DNA of 64,000 bases from Streptomyces nojiriensis (lineage in GTDB: Bacteria > Actinomycetota > Actinomycetes > Streptomycetales > Streptomycetaceae), in the NCBI RefSeq assembly GCF_017639205.1, contig NZ_CP071139.1, positions 2,294,001-2,358,000 of the forward strand, in the 5' to 3' direction. The position numbers were made by a program, and so were the translations under genes. Shown here in pieces: positions 21,532 through 29,898 of this stretch. Within the stretch, counting starts at the first letter, position 1. Every line of letters starts with the position of its first letter. The notes under the pieces were generated by a model. That model was not told where the DNA came from. It saw only the letters and a program-made list of their open reading frames with translations, and did not search any database.

Positions 21532-22704
21532 TCAGGACGAGGTGGTGTCCTTCGAGAAGCCCAGGCGGGTGCGGAGGGGGACCCGTTCGTCCGCGGCCAC
21601 CGCCGCGGCGCCGTCCGTCACCGTTTCGTAGACGGCCAGGATGTCCGCCCCGACCGTGGACCAGTCGAAGCGGCGCACGTGCGCCGAGCCGCGGGCGCTG
21701 AGCCCGGCCCGGCGCTCCGGGTCCCGCAGCAGGGCGATCGCCGCCGTCGCCAGCGCGTCGGCGTTCTCGTTGGCGAAAAGGTCGCCCGCCCCGCCCTGGT
21801 CCAGGACCTGGGCGAAGGCGTCCAGGTCCGACGCGAGGACCGCCGCGCCCGCCGAGAGCGCCTCCACCAGGATGATGCCGAAGCTCTCGCCGCCGGTGTT
21901 GGGGGCGACGTACACGTCGACGCTGCGCAGCAGCCGTGCCTTGTCCTCGTCCGAGACCATGCCGAGGAACTCGACGCGTGCCCGGAGGTCCGCCGGGAGG
22001 GAGGCCACCGCCTCCTCCTCGTCGCCGCGGCCCGCCACCAGGAGGCGTACGTCCGGGCAGGCCTCCACGATCTTCGGGAAGGCCGCCATCAGCACCGGCA
22101 GGCCCTTGCGGGGCTCGTCGATCCGGCCGATGAAGCCCAGGGTCTGCCCGGACCAGTCGGGGTTGGGCTCGGCCTTGGCGAAGAAGTCCACGTCGACGCC
22201 GTTGGGGATGACGACCGCGTCGCCGCCGAGGTGCTCCACCAGGGTGCGCCGCGCGTACTCGCTCACCGCGATCCGCGCGTTGATCTTCTCCAGGGCCGGC
22301 TGCAGGATCGGGTACGCCGCGATCATCGCCCGGGACCGGGGGTTCGAGGTGTGGAAGGTCGCCACGATCGGCCCCTGCGCCGCCCAGCAGGACAGCAGCC
22401 CCAGCGAGGGCGAGGCCGGCTCGTGGATGTGGATCACGTCGAAGGTGCCGTCGTGGAGCCAGCGCCGCACCCGGGCCGCCGACAGGAATCCGAAGTTCAG
22501 CCGGGCCACCGAGCCGTTGTACGGAACCGGCACCGCCCGCCCGGCGGAGACCACGTACGGCGGCAGCGGGGTCTCGTCGTCCGCCGGGGCGAGCACCGAC
22601 ACCTCGTGGCCGAGGCGGATCAGGTGCTCCGCCAGGTCCCGGATGTGGAACTGGACGCCACCGGGCACGTCCCACGAGTACGGGCACACGATGCCGATCT
22701 TCAC
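21532..22704 (-). CDS. pimA: GT4 glycosyltransferase, phosphatidylinositol mannosyltransferase (PimA-like)
   Basis: Transfers the first mannose from GDP-mannose to phosphatidylinositol. The 390-residue GT-B fold enzyme has the N-terminal MKIGIVCPYSWDVPGGVQFHIRDLAEHLI glycine-rich segment, HIHEPASPSLGL, the GRIDEPRKGLPVLM segment and the EX7E region (GGESFGIILVEALSAG). It is the last gene of a pgsA-acyltransferase-pimA string. The GTG start at 22704 shares its G with the acyltransferase TAG stop (TAGTG), a very tight coupling. The operon context supports the PIM assignment over other GT4 roles. Confidence 0.93.
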   Translation of the reverse strand: MKIGIVCPYSWDVPGGVQFHIRDLAEHLIRLGHEVSVLAPADDETPLPPYVVSAGRAVPVPYNGSVARLNFGFLSAARVRRWLHDGTFDVIHIHEPASPSLGLLSCWAAQGPIVATFHTSNPRSRAMIAAYPILQPALEKINARIAVSEYARRTLVEHLGGDAVVIPNGVDVDFFAKAEPNPDWSGQTLGFIGRIDEPRKGLPVLMAAFPKIVEACPDVRLLVAGRGDEEEAVASLPADLRARVEFLGMVSDEDKARLLRSVDVYVAPNTGGESFGIILVEALSAGAAVLASDLDAFAQVLDQGGAGDLFANENADALATAAIALLRDPERRAGLSARGSAHVRRFDWSTVGADILAVYETVTDGAAAVAADERVPLRTRLGFSKDTTSS

Positions 22705-23606
22705 TACGGGCGCTCCTCCAGGTCGTCCAGCCACAGCCGCTGCAGCATGTGCCAGTCCTCCGGGTGCTCGGCGATGCCCCATGCGAAGGCGTCCGCCAGC
22801 GCCTGGGTCATGAGGTCGGTCTTCTCGGTCCGGGTCCCGGTCTTCGGCACCTCCACCTCGGGGTGGATCCGGCCGTACATCTTCGGCGTGTCGCCGTAGT
22901 GCAGGGTCGCCGGGAGCAGCACCGCGCCGGTCTGCTGGGCCAGCAGCGCCGGTCCGGCCGGCATGCGCGCCGTGGCACCGAAGAAGTCCACCTCGACCCC
23001 GGAGGCCGAAAGGTCCCGGTCCGCGACCAGGCAGACCAGGCCGCCGGAGCGCAGCCGGCGGGCGAGGGTGCCGAAGGCGGCGCCGCCGCTGTGCGGCAGG
23101 ACCTCCATGCCCAGGCTCTCCCGGTAGGCCACGAAGCGGTCGTAGAGGGTCTCGGGCTTCAGCCGCTCGGCGACCGTGGTGAACGGCGCCCCCATGTGGC
23201 CGATGGCCCAGGCCCCGGCGAGGTCCCAGTTGGCGAGGTGCGGCAGGGCCACGACCACTCCGCGCCCGGAGTCGAGGGCCTCGCGCAGCAGGTGCTCGTC
23301 CTGGAACTCGACGTCGGTGCTGAAGCGCTTCGGATCCATGGTCGGCAGCCGGAAGGACTCCATCCAGTACCGCATGTACGAGCGCATGCCGGCCTGTGAC
23401 AGCTCGCGCAGCCGCTCCGGACCGGCGTCGGGCACCACCCGGGCCAGGTTCGACTCCAGCCGCAGCACGCTCTTGCCGCGCCGCTTCCACGCGAAGTCGG
23501 CGATGCGCCGGCCCAGGGCCACGGCTGCCGGTTCGGGCAGCTTCTTGACCCCGGCCCAGCCGAGTCCGTACAGCGAGTCGACCAGCTTGTCCTGTATGGC
23601 GCCCAT
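22704..23606 (-). CDS. Phosphatidylinositol mannoside acyltransferase (PatA/HtrB-like)
   Basis: Acylates the mannose of PIM. The 300-residue lysophospholipid-acyltransferase-family protein has the catalytic H-x4-D variant in VVALPHLANWDLAGAW, GGLVCLVADRD, and a C-terminal DWHMLQRLW motif typical of the LpxL/HtrB-related family. The start is ATG at 23606, overlapping the synthase stop (TGATG). It is also joined to pimA by a 1-bp overlap, so all three enzymes are translationally coupled. Confidence 0.93.
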   Translation of the reverse strand: MGAIQDKLVDSLYGLGWAGVKKLPEPAAVALGRRIADFAWKRRGKSVLRLESNLARVVPDAGPERLRELSQAGMRSYMRYWMESFRLPTMDPKRFSTDVEFQDEHLLREALDSGRGVVVALPHLANWDLAGAWAIGHMGAPFTTVAERLKPETLYDRFVAYRESLGMEVLPHSGGAAFGTLARRLRSGGLVCLVADRDLSASGVEVDFFGATARMPAGPALLAQQTGAVLLPATLHYGDTPKMYGRIHPEVEVPKTGTRTEKTDLMTQALADAFAWGIAEHPEDWHMLQRLWLDDLEERP

Positions 23607-24271
23607 CAGGCCGCGCCACCCTCGGCGGCCGAGGCCGCCGCGTCGGCCTCGGCCGATTCGCGGCGCACGGTGACCACCCGCTGGATCAGGGTGACGAGCG
23701 AGCCCACCGCCACGATCCACAGCGCGATCGGCAGCAGTACACCGATCCAGGACGGCACGCCGAAGGTCTGCAGCCCGGACAGGCCGGCCGCGACCAGCGA
23801 GATCACCAGTCGCTCGGCCCGCTCGATGAGCCCGTTGACGGCCACCGGCAGCCCGATCGACTCGCCGCGGGCCTTGGTGTACGAGACCACCTGGCCGCTG
23901 GCCAGGCAGAAGATCGCCACCGCGCACAGCGCGTTGTCGTTCCCGTTGCCCGCGTACCAGAGTGCGAGGCCGCCGAAGATCGCCGCGTCCGCCACCCGGT
24001 CGAGGGTGGAGTCGAGGAAGGCGCCCCACCGGCTGGAGATGCCGGCCTGGCGGGCCATGTTCCCGTCCACCAGGTCGGAGAAGACGAAGAGGGTGATGGT
24101 GATCGTGCCCCAGAAGAACTCGCCGCGGGGGAAGAACCACAGCGCTCCGGCCACCACTCCGGCCGTGCCGATCAGGGTGACCGCGTCCGGGCTCACCCCC
24201 CGCCGGAGCAGAAATGCGGCGAATGGCGTGAGAACACGCGTGAAGAATGCACGCGCGTACTTGTTCAGCAT
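23606..24271 (-). CDS. Phosphatidylinositol (phosphate) synthase, CDP-alcohol phosphatidyltransferase
   Basis: Joins CDP-diacylglycerol to inositol (phosphate) to give the lipid anchor of PIMs. The 221 residues have six predicted helices. The complete family motif D-x2-D-G-x2-A-R-x8-G-x3-D-x3-D occurs as DLVDGNMARQ...WGAFLDSTLD. The start is ATG at 24271 behind GGGAAGG. It heads the three-gene PIM operon. The 324-bp gap to the divergent EF-G-like gene presumably holds both promoters. Confidence 0.94.
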   Translation of the reverse strand: MLNKYARAFFTRVLTPFAAFLLRRGVSPDAVTLIGTAGVVAGALWFFPRGEFFWGTITITLFVFSDLVDGNMARQAGISSRWGAFLDSTLDRVADAAIFGGLALWYAGNGNDNALCAVAIFCLASGQVVSYTKARGESIGLPVAVNGLIERAERLVISLVAAGLSGLQTFGVPSWIGVLLPIALWIVAVGSLVTLIQRVVTVRRESAEADAAASAAEGGAA

Positions 24272-24595
24272 GGCCTTCCCGGAGGGTCGCTGGGCCGCAC
24301 GGCCACCACGGCCACCGGCTGGCCCATCGTAGCCAGCACGCCACCGCGCGAACGCCGCGCACCCACCGGTTCGTGTCACGTAAGACGTACTTCACGCCGT
24401 GGACCGCCTCCCGTGGGCCCCGGGTACGTCCCCGGTACGACGTATGGACGGGATGTGACACCAGTGCAAAGCTCGAAGAATCCCGCATTCCTCCTCCGCG
24501 GAGGCAGCCGGGACACCCGATCCGGACACCGATCACCCCACCAACCCGACACCACCCGACCCTCCTCACCGTCACCACCGGGAGGCACGAGCATC
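24272..24595. other. Divergent intergenic region without a gene
   Basis: 324 bp between the PIM operon (minus) and the EF-G-like gene (plus). It contains only a small hairpin (GCTGGC...GCCAGC near 24318-24340) and a GGGAGG ribosome site next to the plus-strand start. No RNA gene or clear sigma-70-type promoter could be assigned. Confidence 0.5.
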
Positions 24596-26791
24596 ATGGG
24601 AGCCACATCACACCAAGCCGGAGCCGCCGGCAGGGCACTGACGGCCGACCGCCCCTCATCCATCCGGAATGTCGTGCTGGTCGGCCACAGCGGATCCGGC
24701 AAGACCACGCTGGTCGAAGCCCTCGCCCTGACCGCCGGAGCGGTCAACCGGGCCGGCCGGGTCGAGGACGGCGCCACCGTCTCCGACTACGACGAGATCG
24801 AGCACCGCCGGCAGCGCTCCGTCCAGCTCTCCCTCGTCCCCGTCGAATGGGGCGGAATCAAGATCAATATCCTGGACACCCCCGGATACGCCGACTTCGT
24901 CGGGGAACTCAGGGCCGGTCTGCGCGCCGCGGACGCGGCCCTTTTCGTCGTCTCGGCCTCGGACGGGATCGACGGCGCCACCCGCATGGTGTGGGACGAG
25001 TGCGAGGCCGTCGGCATGCCCCGTGCCATCGTCGTGACCCATCTGGAGGCCGCCCGCTCCGACTACACGCAGATGACCGCCGTCTGCGGCGAGATCTTCG
25101 GCGCCGACGACCCCGACGCGGTCATCCCCCTCTACCTCCCCCTGCACGGCCCGCCCGGCCCCGACGGGCACGCCCCCGTCACCGGCCTGCTCGGCCTGCT
25201 CTCCCGGCGCGTCTACGAGTACACCTCCGGCGAGCGCGTGGAGCGCGACCCGGACCCGGCCGAGCTCGCCCTCATCACCGACGCCCGCGCCCGGCTCATC
25301 GAAGGGATCATCGCCGAGAGCGAGGACGAGAGCCTCATGGACCGCTACCTGGGCGGCGAGGAGATCGACCTCAAGACCCTCGTCGACGACCTGGAGCGGG
25401 CGGTGGCGCGCGGCACCTTCCACCCCGTCCTGATGGCCGCCCCCGCCACCGACGGCGCCCGCCAGGGCCTGGGCACCGTGGAACTCCTCGAACTGGTCAG
25501 CGGCGGCTTCCCCACCCCCCTGGAGCGCGCCGCCGTCACCGTCACCCGCCCCGACGGCTCCGCCCGCCCGGACGTCACCTGCGATCCCGACGGCTCCCTC
25601 GTCGCCGAGGTCGTCAAGACCTCCTCCGACCCCTACGTCGGCCGGGTCTCCCTCGTACGCGTCTTCTCCGGCACCCTGAAGGCCGAGGAGACCGTCCACG
25701 TCAGCGGGCACGGCCTCGCCGACCGAGGGCACGAGGACCACGATGTCGACGAGCGGATCGGAACCCTCTCCTCCCCCTTCGGCAAACAGCAGCGCGTCCT
25801 CACCCGGTGCATCGCCGGCGACCTGGCCTGCGTCGCCAAACTGACCCGCGCGGAGACCGGCGACACCCTCTCGGCCAAGGACGACCCGCTCCTCATGGCG
25901 CCGTGGACCATGCCCGACCCCCTGCTCCCCCTCGCCATCGAGGCGCACAGCAAGGCCGACGAGGACAAGCTGTCCCAGGGCCTGGCCCGGCTCGTCGCCG
26001 AGGACCCGACCATGCGGCTGGAGCAGAACCCGCACACCCACCAGGTCGTCCTGTGGTGCCTCGGCGAGGCGCACCAGGACGTCGCCCTGGAGCGGCTGCG
26101 CACGCGCTACGGCGTCCAGGTCGACCCCGTCCCGCACAAGGTGAGCCTGCGCGAGACCTTCGGCGCCAAGGCCGCCGGGCGCGGCCGGCACGTCAAACAG
26201 TCCGGCGGCCACGGCCAGTTCGCCATCTGCGAGATCGAGGTGGAGCCGCTCCCGCCCGGCAGCGGCATCGAGTTCGTCGACAAGGTCGTCGGCGGCTCCG
26301 TGCCCCGCCAGTTCATCCCGTCCGTGGAGAAGGGCGTACGGACCCAGGCCGCCCGCGGGGTCGCGGCCGGCTACCCGCTGGTCGACGTGCGCATCACCCT
26401 CCTCGACGGCAAGGCGCACTCGGTGGACTCCTCCGACGCCGCCTTCCAGACGGCCGGCGCCCTCGCCCTGCGCGAGGCCGCCGCCGAGGCCCGGATCGAC
26501 CTCCTCGAACCGGTCGCCGAGCTCGCCGTCGTCGTCCCCGACGAGTACGTCGGCCCGGTCATGAGCGACCTCGCCGGCCGCCGAGGCCGCGTCGTCGGCA
26601 CCGACCAGGCCACGCCGGGGCGCACCCGGGTCCGCGCCGAGATCCCGGAGATCGAGATCGGCCGCTACGCCGTCGAACTGCGCTCCGTCTCGCACGGCAC
26701 CGGCCGCTTCGCCCGGGCGTACGCACGCCACGAACCGATGCCGCCGCAGATCGCGGAAAAGGTGCGCGAACAGGCCGAGAAGGGAACCTGA
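24596..26791 (+). CDS. Elongation factor G-like protein (EF-G2 type) with altered G4 motif
   Basis: A 731-residue translational-GTPase-fold protein with domains in EF-G order. The G domain (~24-280) has P-loop GHSGSGKT (30-37) and G3 DTPG (94-97). Domain II, domain III (DPTMRLEQNPHTHQVVLWCLGEAHQDVALERL), domain IV (GRHVKQSGGHGQFAICEIEVEPL) and the C-terminal EF-G domain V follow. The guanine-specificity motif NKxD is replaced by THLE (148-151), and the canonical GHVDHGKT P-loop is not kept. It therefore differs from the housekeeping EF-G and resembles the actinobacterial FusA2-like group of unclear role. The start is ATG at 24596 behind GGGAGG. Confidence 0.9.
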   Translation: MGATSHQAGAAGRALTADRPSSIRNVVLVGHSGSGKTTLVEALALTAGAVNRAGRVEDGATVSDYDEIEHRRQRSVQLSLVPVEWGGIKINILDTPGYADFVGELRAGLRAADAALFVVSASDGIDGATRMVWDECEAVGMPRAIVVTHLEAARSDYTQMTAVCGEIFGADDPDAVIPLYLPLHGPPGPDGHAPVTGLLGLLSRRVYEYTSGERVERDPDPAELALITDARARLIEGIIAESEDESLMDRYLGGEEIDLKTLVDDLERAVARGTFHPVLMAAPATDGARQGLGTVELLELVSGGFPTPLERAAVTVTRPDGSARPDVTCDPDGSLVAEVVKTSSDPYVGRVSLVRVFSGTLKAEETVHVSGHGLADRGHEDHDVDERIGTLSSPFGKQQRVLTRCIAGDLACVAKLTRAETGDTLSAKDDPLLMAPWTMPDPLLPLAIEAHSKADEDKLSQGLARLVAEDPTMRLEQNPHTHQVVLWCLGEAHQDVALERLRTRYGVQVDPVPHKVSLRETFGAKAAGRGRHVKQSGGHGQFAICEIEVEPLPPGSGIEFVDKVVGGSVPRQFIPSVEKGVRTQAARGVAAGYPLVDVRITLLDGKAHSVDSSDAAFQTAGALALREAAAEARIDLLEPVAELAVVVPDEYVGPVMSDLAGRRGRVVGTDQATPGRTRVRAEIPEIEIGRYAVELRSVSHGTGRFARAYARHEPMPPQIAEKVREQAEKGT

Positions 26792-26810
26792 TTGATGTAG
26801 CACCAGGTTG

Positions 26811-26842
26811 GCCGCCCACCCAACCAGCTTGCGGTGGGCGGC
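26811..26842 (+). terminator. Terminator after the EF-G-like gene
   Basis: A 10-bp perfect stem (GCCGCCCACC / GGTGGGCGGC) with a 12-nt loop, followed by ATTTCCC, 19 bp after the stop codon. Confidence 0.8.
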
Positions 26843-26920
26843 ATTTCCCTGTCCCATGACCATGGGGCGAGATCCGCCGATAGGCTCTTCGGCGCACCAA
26901 AAGAGCAGGAACGCACAGCG

Positions 26921-28600
26921 ATGGGGGCAGCGGTGGCGGACGACGGATTCGACTTCAGGCCCGGAGCGCAGGTTCCGCTGCAGGGGGGCGGCGGCCAGAC
27001 GGCGGCGACCAACGCCCTCGCCTCGGCCGCCTACCGGGACGGCGGCAAGGACAGCAAGCTCGACAAGATACTCACCGCCAACAGCGAGAACCACCCGGCG
27101 ACGATCAAACCGCCGAAGATCTCCCTGTTCGAACCCAGCCTCGGCGAGGCCTTCTGCCGGGCCGTGGAGGCCCGCGCCCTCGGTGCGGGCCGCAAGCCCC
27201 TCATCCAGTCGTTCGGCGCCGATCCGCAGACGGTGGTGGAGCACTGCCTGGCCGCCTCGCACATCCGCAAGGAGCGCGACCGCAGGCTCCGGCTGATCAT
27301 GCTGGTCTGCGGTGTGCTGTTCCTGCCCGGCCTGCTGCTGTGGCTGGGACTCTTCCAGCTCCGCAAGACCCTGGCCGCCAAGGAGGGCAAGCACAGCTCC
27401 TGGATCGGCACCGTGGTCCTGGTCGGCATCGGTGCCGTGGCGGCCGTCCTGATGTTCAGGCTGCCGCTGACCGGCTTCCTCGGCCTGTACGCCCGCGGCA
27501 TGATCATCGCCCCGGCCCTGGGCTGGCTGCTCGCCCGCCGCACCTGCGAGGCCACCGCACGGGACCTGCGCGCCCGCTGGGACGGGCTCCTGTCGGGCGG
27601 CGGGGTCGGCGCCAAGATCCCCGAGGCCGTGCCCGGCAACCCGGACGAGAAGGCCCGCGAGGACCTGCGCCACCAGCTCGCCAAGCTCACCGCGGAGGAC
27701 CGCAGCAACCAGGTCTTCTACGCGGGCCCCAAGGGGATCCTGGGCATGGGCACCCGCTGGGGCAGCTGGCAGATGGCCGAGGAGCTGGCCCCCAGGAGCG
27801 AGGGCATGGAGATCCACCCCTTCCGCAGCTGGGACGTCATACGCGGGATCGACGCCCAGCTCCGCAAGCTGGAGCGGGGCCCCCTGCACACCGGCGGTTT
27901 CCCGCCCGCCGCGATCCAGCACTGGATCGTCACCCCGATCGGTGAGGGCGCCGCCGAGGTGGCCCGCCCCACCGGCGAGAACGTGGACGCCTTCCTCATC
28001 AAGCCGCACGAGATCACCCGGATCTGCAACGAGCAGCAGTTCAGCGCCGGCAACCGGCACTACCTGGGCATCCAGTACCCGCTCTGGGACGGCCAGCTCG
28101 TCATCAACATGCTGGTCACGGTCACCGTGCTCTACAAGACGCTGCGCGTGGACGTCACCGCGCACGCCCTGGGCCCCGTGCACGGACTGTTCACCACCAA
28201 GTCCGCGGCGCCGACCGTGGAGGTGCCCAAGAGCATCCGCTTCTGGGAGACCGTGGAGCGCCCGCTGCCGCTGGTGGACGCGCAGGAGGTGGTACGCCTC
28301 GCCGTGCGGGCCCCGCTGACCTGGTACCCGCCGCTCCTGGATTTCTTCGGCGGCAAGCTGGTCCTGCCCGAGCCCTTCGGCCTGCGCCACGTCTGGGCGA
28401 GCTCGATGTGGCGGCACCGGTTCATGGCGGACGACGCCCTGCGTACGGTGGCGCCGGTCCTGCGGTCGATCCACGCGGCGACCTTCAAGGTGCTGGAGGA
28501 GAACGGCGTCGACACCGACCGCTTCACCAACCGCTCCTCGATCATGAGCGGACTCATCCAGGAGCCGTCCCCGCGCAAGGCGGACGTCTACGACGCGTAG
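26921..28600 (+). CDS. Large uncharacterised membrane protein
   Basis: A 559-residue protein. A polar N-terminus (~1-120) is followed by a hydrophobic core of about three to four helices (LIMLVCGVLFLPGLLLWLGLF; SSWIGTVVLVGIGAVAAVLMF; LYARGMIIAPALGWLL). The C-terminal ~340 residues are soluble, with GPKGILGMGTRWGSWQMAEEL and HYLGIQYPLWDGQLVINMLVTVTVLYKTLRVDV. No enzymatic motif was recognised. The ATG at 26921 was chosen over the ATG at 26834 because the terminator of the previous gene lies at 26811-26842. The DUF1992 gene starts 29 bp after its stop, suggesting one operon. Confidence 0.8.
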   Translation: MGAAVADDGFDFRPGAQVPLQGGGGQTAATNALASAAYRDGGKDSKLDKILTANSENHPATIKPPKISLFEPSLGEAFCRAVEARALGAGRKPLIQSFGADPQTVVEHCLAASHIRKERDRRLRLIMLVCGVLFLPGLLLWLGLFQLRKTLAAKEGKHSSWIGTVVLVGIGAVAAVLMFRLPLTGFLGLYARGMIIAPALGWLLARRTCEATARDLRARWDGLLSGGGVGAKIPEAVPGNPDEKAREDLRHQLAKLTAEDRSNQVFYAGPKGILGMGTRWGSWQMAEELAPRSEGMEIHPFRSWDVIRGIDAQLRKLERGPLHTGGFPPAAIQHWIVTPIGEGAAEVARPTGENVDAFLIKPHEITRICNEQQFSAGNRHYLGIQYPLWDGQLVINMLVTVTVLYKTLRVDVTAHALGPVHGLFTTKSAAPTVEVPKSIRFWETVERPLPLVDAQEVVRLAVRAPLTWYPPLLDFFGGKLVLPEPFGLRHVWASSMWRHRFMADDALRTVAPVLRSIHAATFKVLEENGVDTDRFTNRSSIMSGLIQEPSPRKADVYDA

Positions 28601-28629
28601 GTAGGCTGGAGGACGGCCGAGGAGGGACC

Positions 28630-29037
28630 ATGACCGAGCGCAAGCCACCGGGTGTCAGCTTCGAGTCCTTCGTGGACCGGCAGATCCGACAGGCCGCCGA
28701 ACGGGGCGACTTCAAGAGCCTGCCCGGCTACGGCAAGCCGCTGGCCTCGCTGGACGCGCCCTACGACGAGCAGTGGTGGATCAAGGACAAGCTGCACCGC
28801 GAGGGCTTCGCCGTCCTGCCGCCGGCGCTCGCGCTGCGCAAGGAGGCCGAGGACGCCGTGGAGAAGGTCCGGGCGGCCCGCTCCGAACGCCAGGTGCGGG
28901 ACGTCCTCAAGGAGATCAACGAGAAGATCGCCGCGGCCCTGCGCATGCCCCCGCCCGGCCCGCCCCTGGGCCTGACGGAGTTCGACGTCGAATCCGAGGT
29001 GGAGACCTGGCGCCGGGGCCGCCCTGACCGGGCCTGA
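28630..29037 (+). CDS. DUF1992 (DnaJ homologue C28-conserved domain) protein
   Basis: A 135-residue cytoplasmic protein with the DUF1992 core: FVDRQIRQAAERGDFKSLPGYGKPLASLDAPYDEQWWIKDKLHREGF, then LPPALALRKEAEDAVEKV. The domain is shared with human DNAJC28 and E. coli YdhH-like proteins and has no settled function. The start is ATG at 28630 with GGAGGG immediately upstream. It follows the 559-residue membrane protein by 29 bp, so the two are likely co-transcribed. The miniature element begins 16 bp after its stop. Confidence 0.88.
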   Translation: MTERKPPGVSFESFVDRQIRQAAERGDFKSLPGYGKPLASLDAPYDEQWWIKDKLHREGFAVLPPALALRKEAEDAVEKVRAARSERQVRDVLKEINEKIAAALRMPPPGPPLGLTEFDVESEVETWRRGRPDRA

Positions 29038-29053
29038 CCCGAACGGGGCGGCC

Positions 29054-29220
29054 TAGGCCGTCTCTTTCGGATCTTGTCGGCCGAGCCCGCGGCGTCCGGT
29101 GCCGTGCAGGGCAAGGCGGAGGGGCGCGCTGTGTACTGGACGTACTCGGGTGCCCCGACAACGCGGCCAGGTGCGGTGCCGGGCGTCGCGGGCCCGGCAA
29201 GATCCGGAAGAGACGGCCTA
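29054..29220. mobile_element. Miniature inverted-repeat element (copy 1, ~167 bp) in a CTAG site
   Basis: Terminal inverted repeats of 23 bp (29054-29076 and 29198-29220, one mismatch) flank about 120 bp with no credible gene. Both ends lie in CTAG (29053-29056 and 29218-29221). This fits insertion with duplication of TA inside a CTAG target, as known for IS5-family (IS427-type) elements. No transposase is present, so it would have moved in trans. Its right end supplies or preserves the TAG stop codon of the HIT gene. A shortened relative lies at 33099-33153. Confidence 0.8.
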
Positions 29221-29778
29221 GTCGACGGGCCAGGCGTCGGCGAGCATCTGGCGGGTGTCCGCCAGGAGTTGGGGCAGCACCTTGGTGTGGCCCACGACCG
29301 GCATGAAGTTCGTGTCCCCGCCCCAGCGGGGCACGATGTGCTGGTGCAGGTGCGCGGCGATGCCGGCGCCGGCGGCCGCGCCCTGGTTCATGCCGATGTT
29401 GAATCCGTGCGCGCCCGAGGCCTTGCGCAGCGCGACCATCGCCCGCTTGGTGAGGTCGGCGAGCTCGGCCGTCTCCGGCCCGTCCAGCTCGGTGTAGTCG
29501 GCGACGTGCCGGTAGGGGACGACCATCAGGTGACCGCCGTTGTACGGGTAGAGGTTCAGCACCGCGTACACGTGCCGGCCCCGCGCGACGACCAGGCCGT
29601 CCTGGTCGGACATGTCCGGAATCCCGCAGAAGGGACAGCCGTCCCCGGCCTCCGGGCCGGTCGGCTTGTTCTCCCCCTGGATGTAGGCCATCCGGTGGGG
29701 CGTCCACAGTCGCTGGAACGCGTCCTGCGTGCCCACACCGATCTGCTGCTCCGGCTGAGTCGTCATGGCGGCAAGCAT
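29218..29778 (-). CDS. HIT family hydrolase
   Basis: A 186-residue histidine-triad protein. The catalytic HIT motif HLHQHIVPRWGGD is near residue 145. A zinc-binding-like C..C pair (GCPFCGIP) lies at about residue 47. The family includes nucleoside phosphoramidases and Ap3A/Ap4A hydrolases/phosphorylases. Neighbourhood with thrS is typical in actinobacteria. The ATG at 29778 has a short AAGG; an in-frame ATG at 29766 is an alternative. The TAG stop sits in the CTAG at the edge of the miniature element. Confidence 0.93.
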   Translation of the reverse strand: MLAAMTTQPEQQIGVGTQDAFQRLWTPHRMAYIQGENKPTGPEAGDGCPFCGIPDMSDQDGLVVARGRHVYAVLNLYPYNGGHLMVVPYRHVADYTELDGPETAELADLTKRAMVALRKASGAHGFNIGMNQGAAAGAGIAAHLHQHIVPRWGGDTNFMPVVGHTKVLPQLLADTRQMLADAWPVD

Positions 29779-29802
29779 ATGACCTTGGCCTGGCGGACGA
29801 GG

Positions 29803-29838
29803 AAGGCCCCCGGAAAGTGATCACTTTCCGGGGGCCTT
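29803..29838 (-). terminator. Terminator of thrS (36-bp perfect palindrome)
   Basis: AAGGCCCCCGGAAAGTGA and its exact complement form an uninterrupted palindrome 60 bp after the thrS stop and 24 bp before the HIT start. It separates the two same-strand genes. Confidence 0.85.
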
Positions 29839-29898
29839 CGGGTACTCCGGGTGCCTCGGGCGCCCCGCCTCGGGCGCCTCGGGAACCCGATCGGACGA

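Noticed and set aside
24656..28648. 1330-codon minus-strand frame across the EF-G-like and 559-residue genes
   Set aside because: Shadow of two well-supported plus-strand genes; no family features, and Asp/Gly/Val-rich shadow composition.
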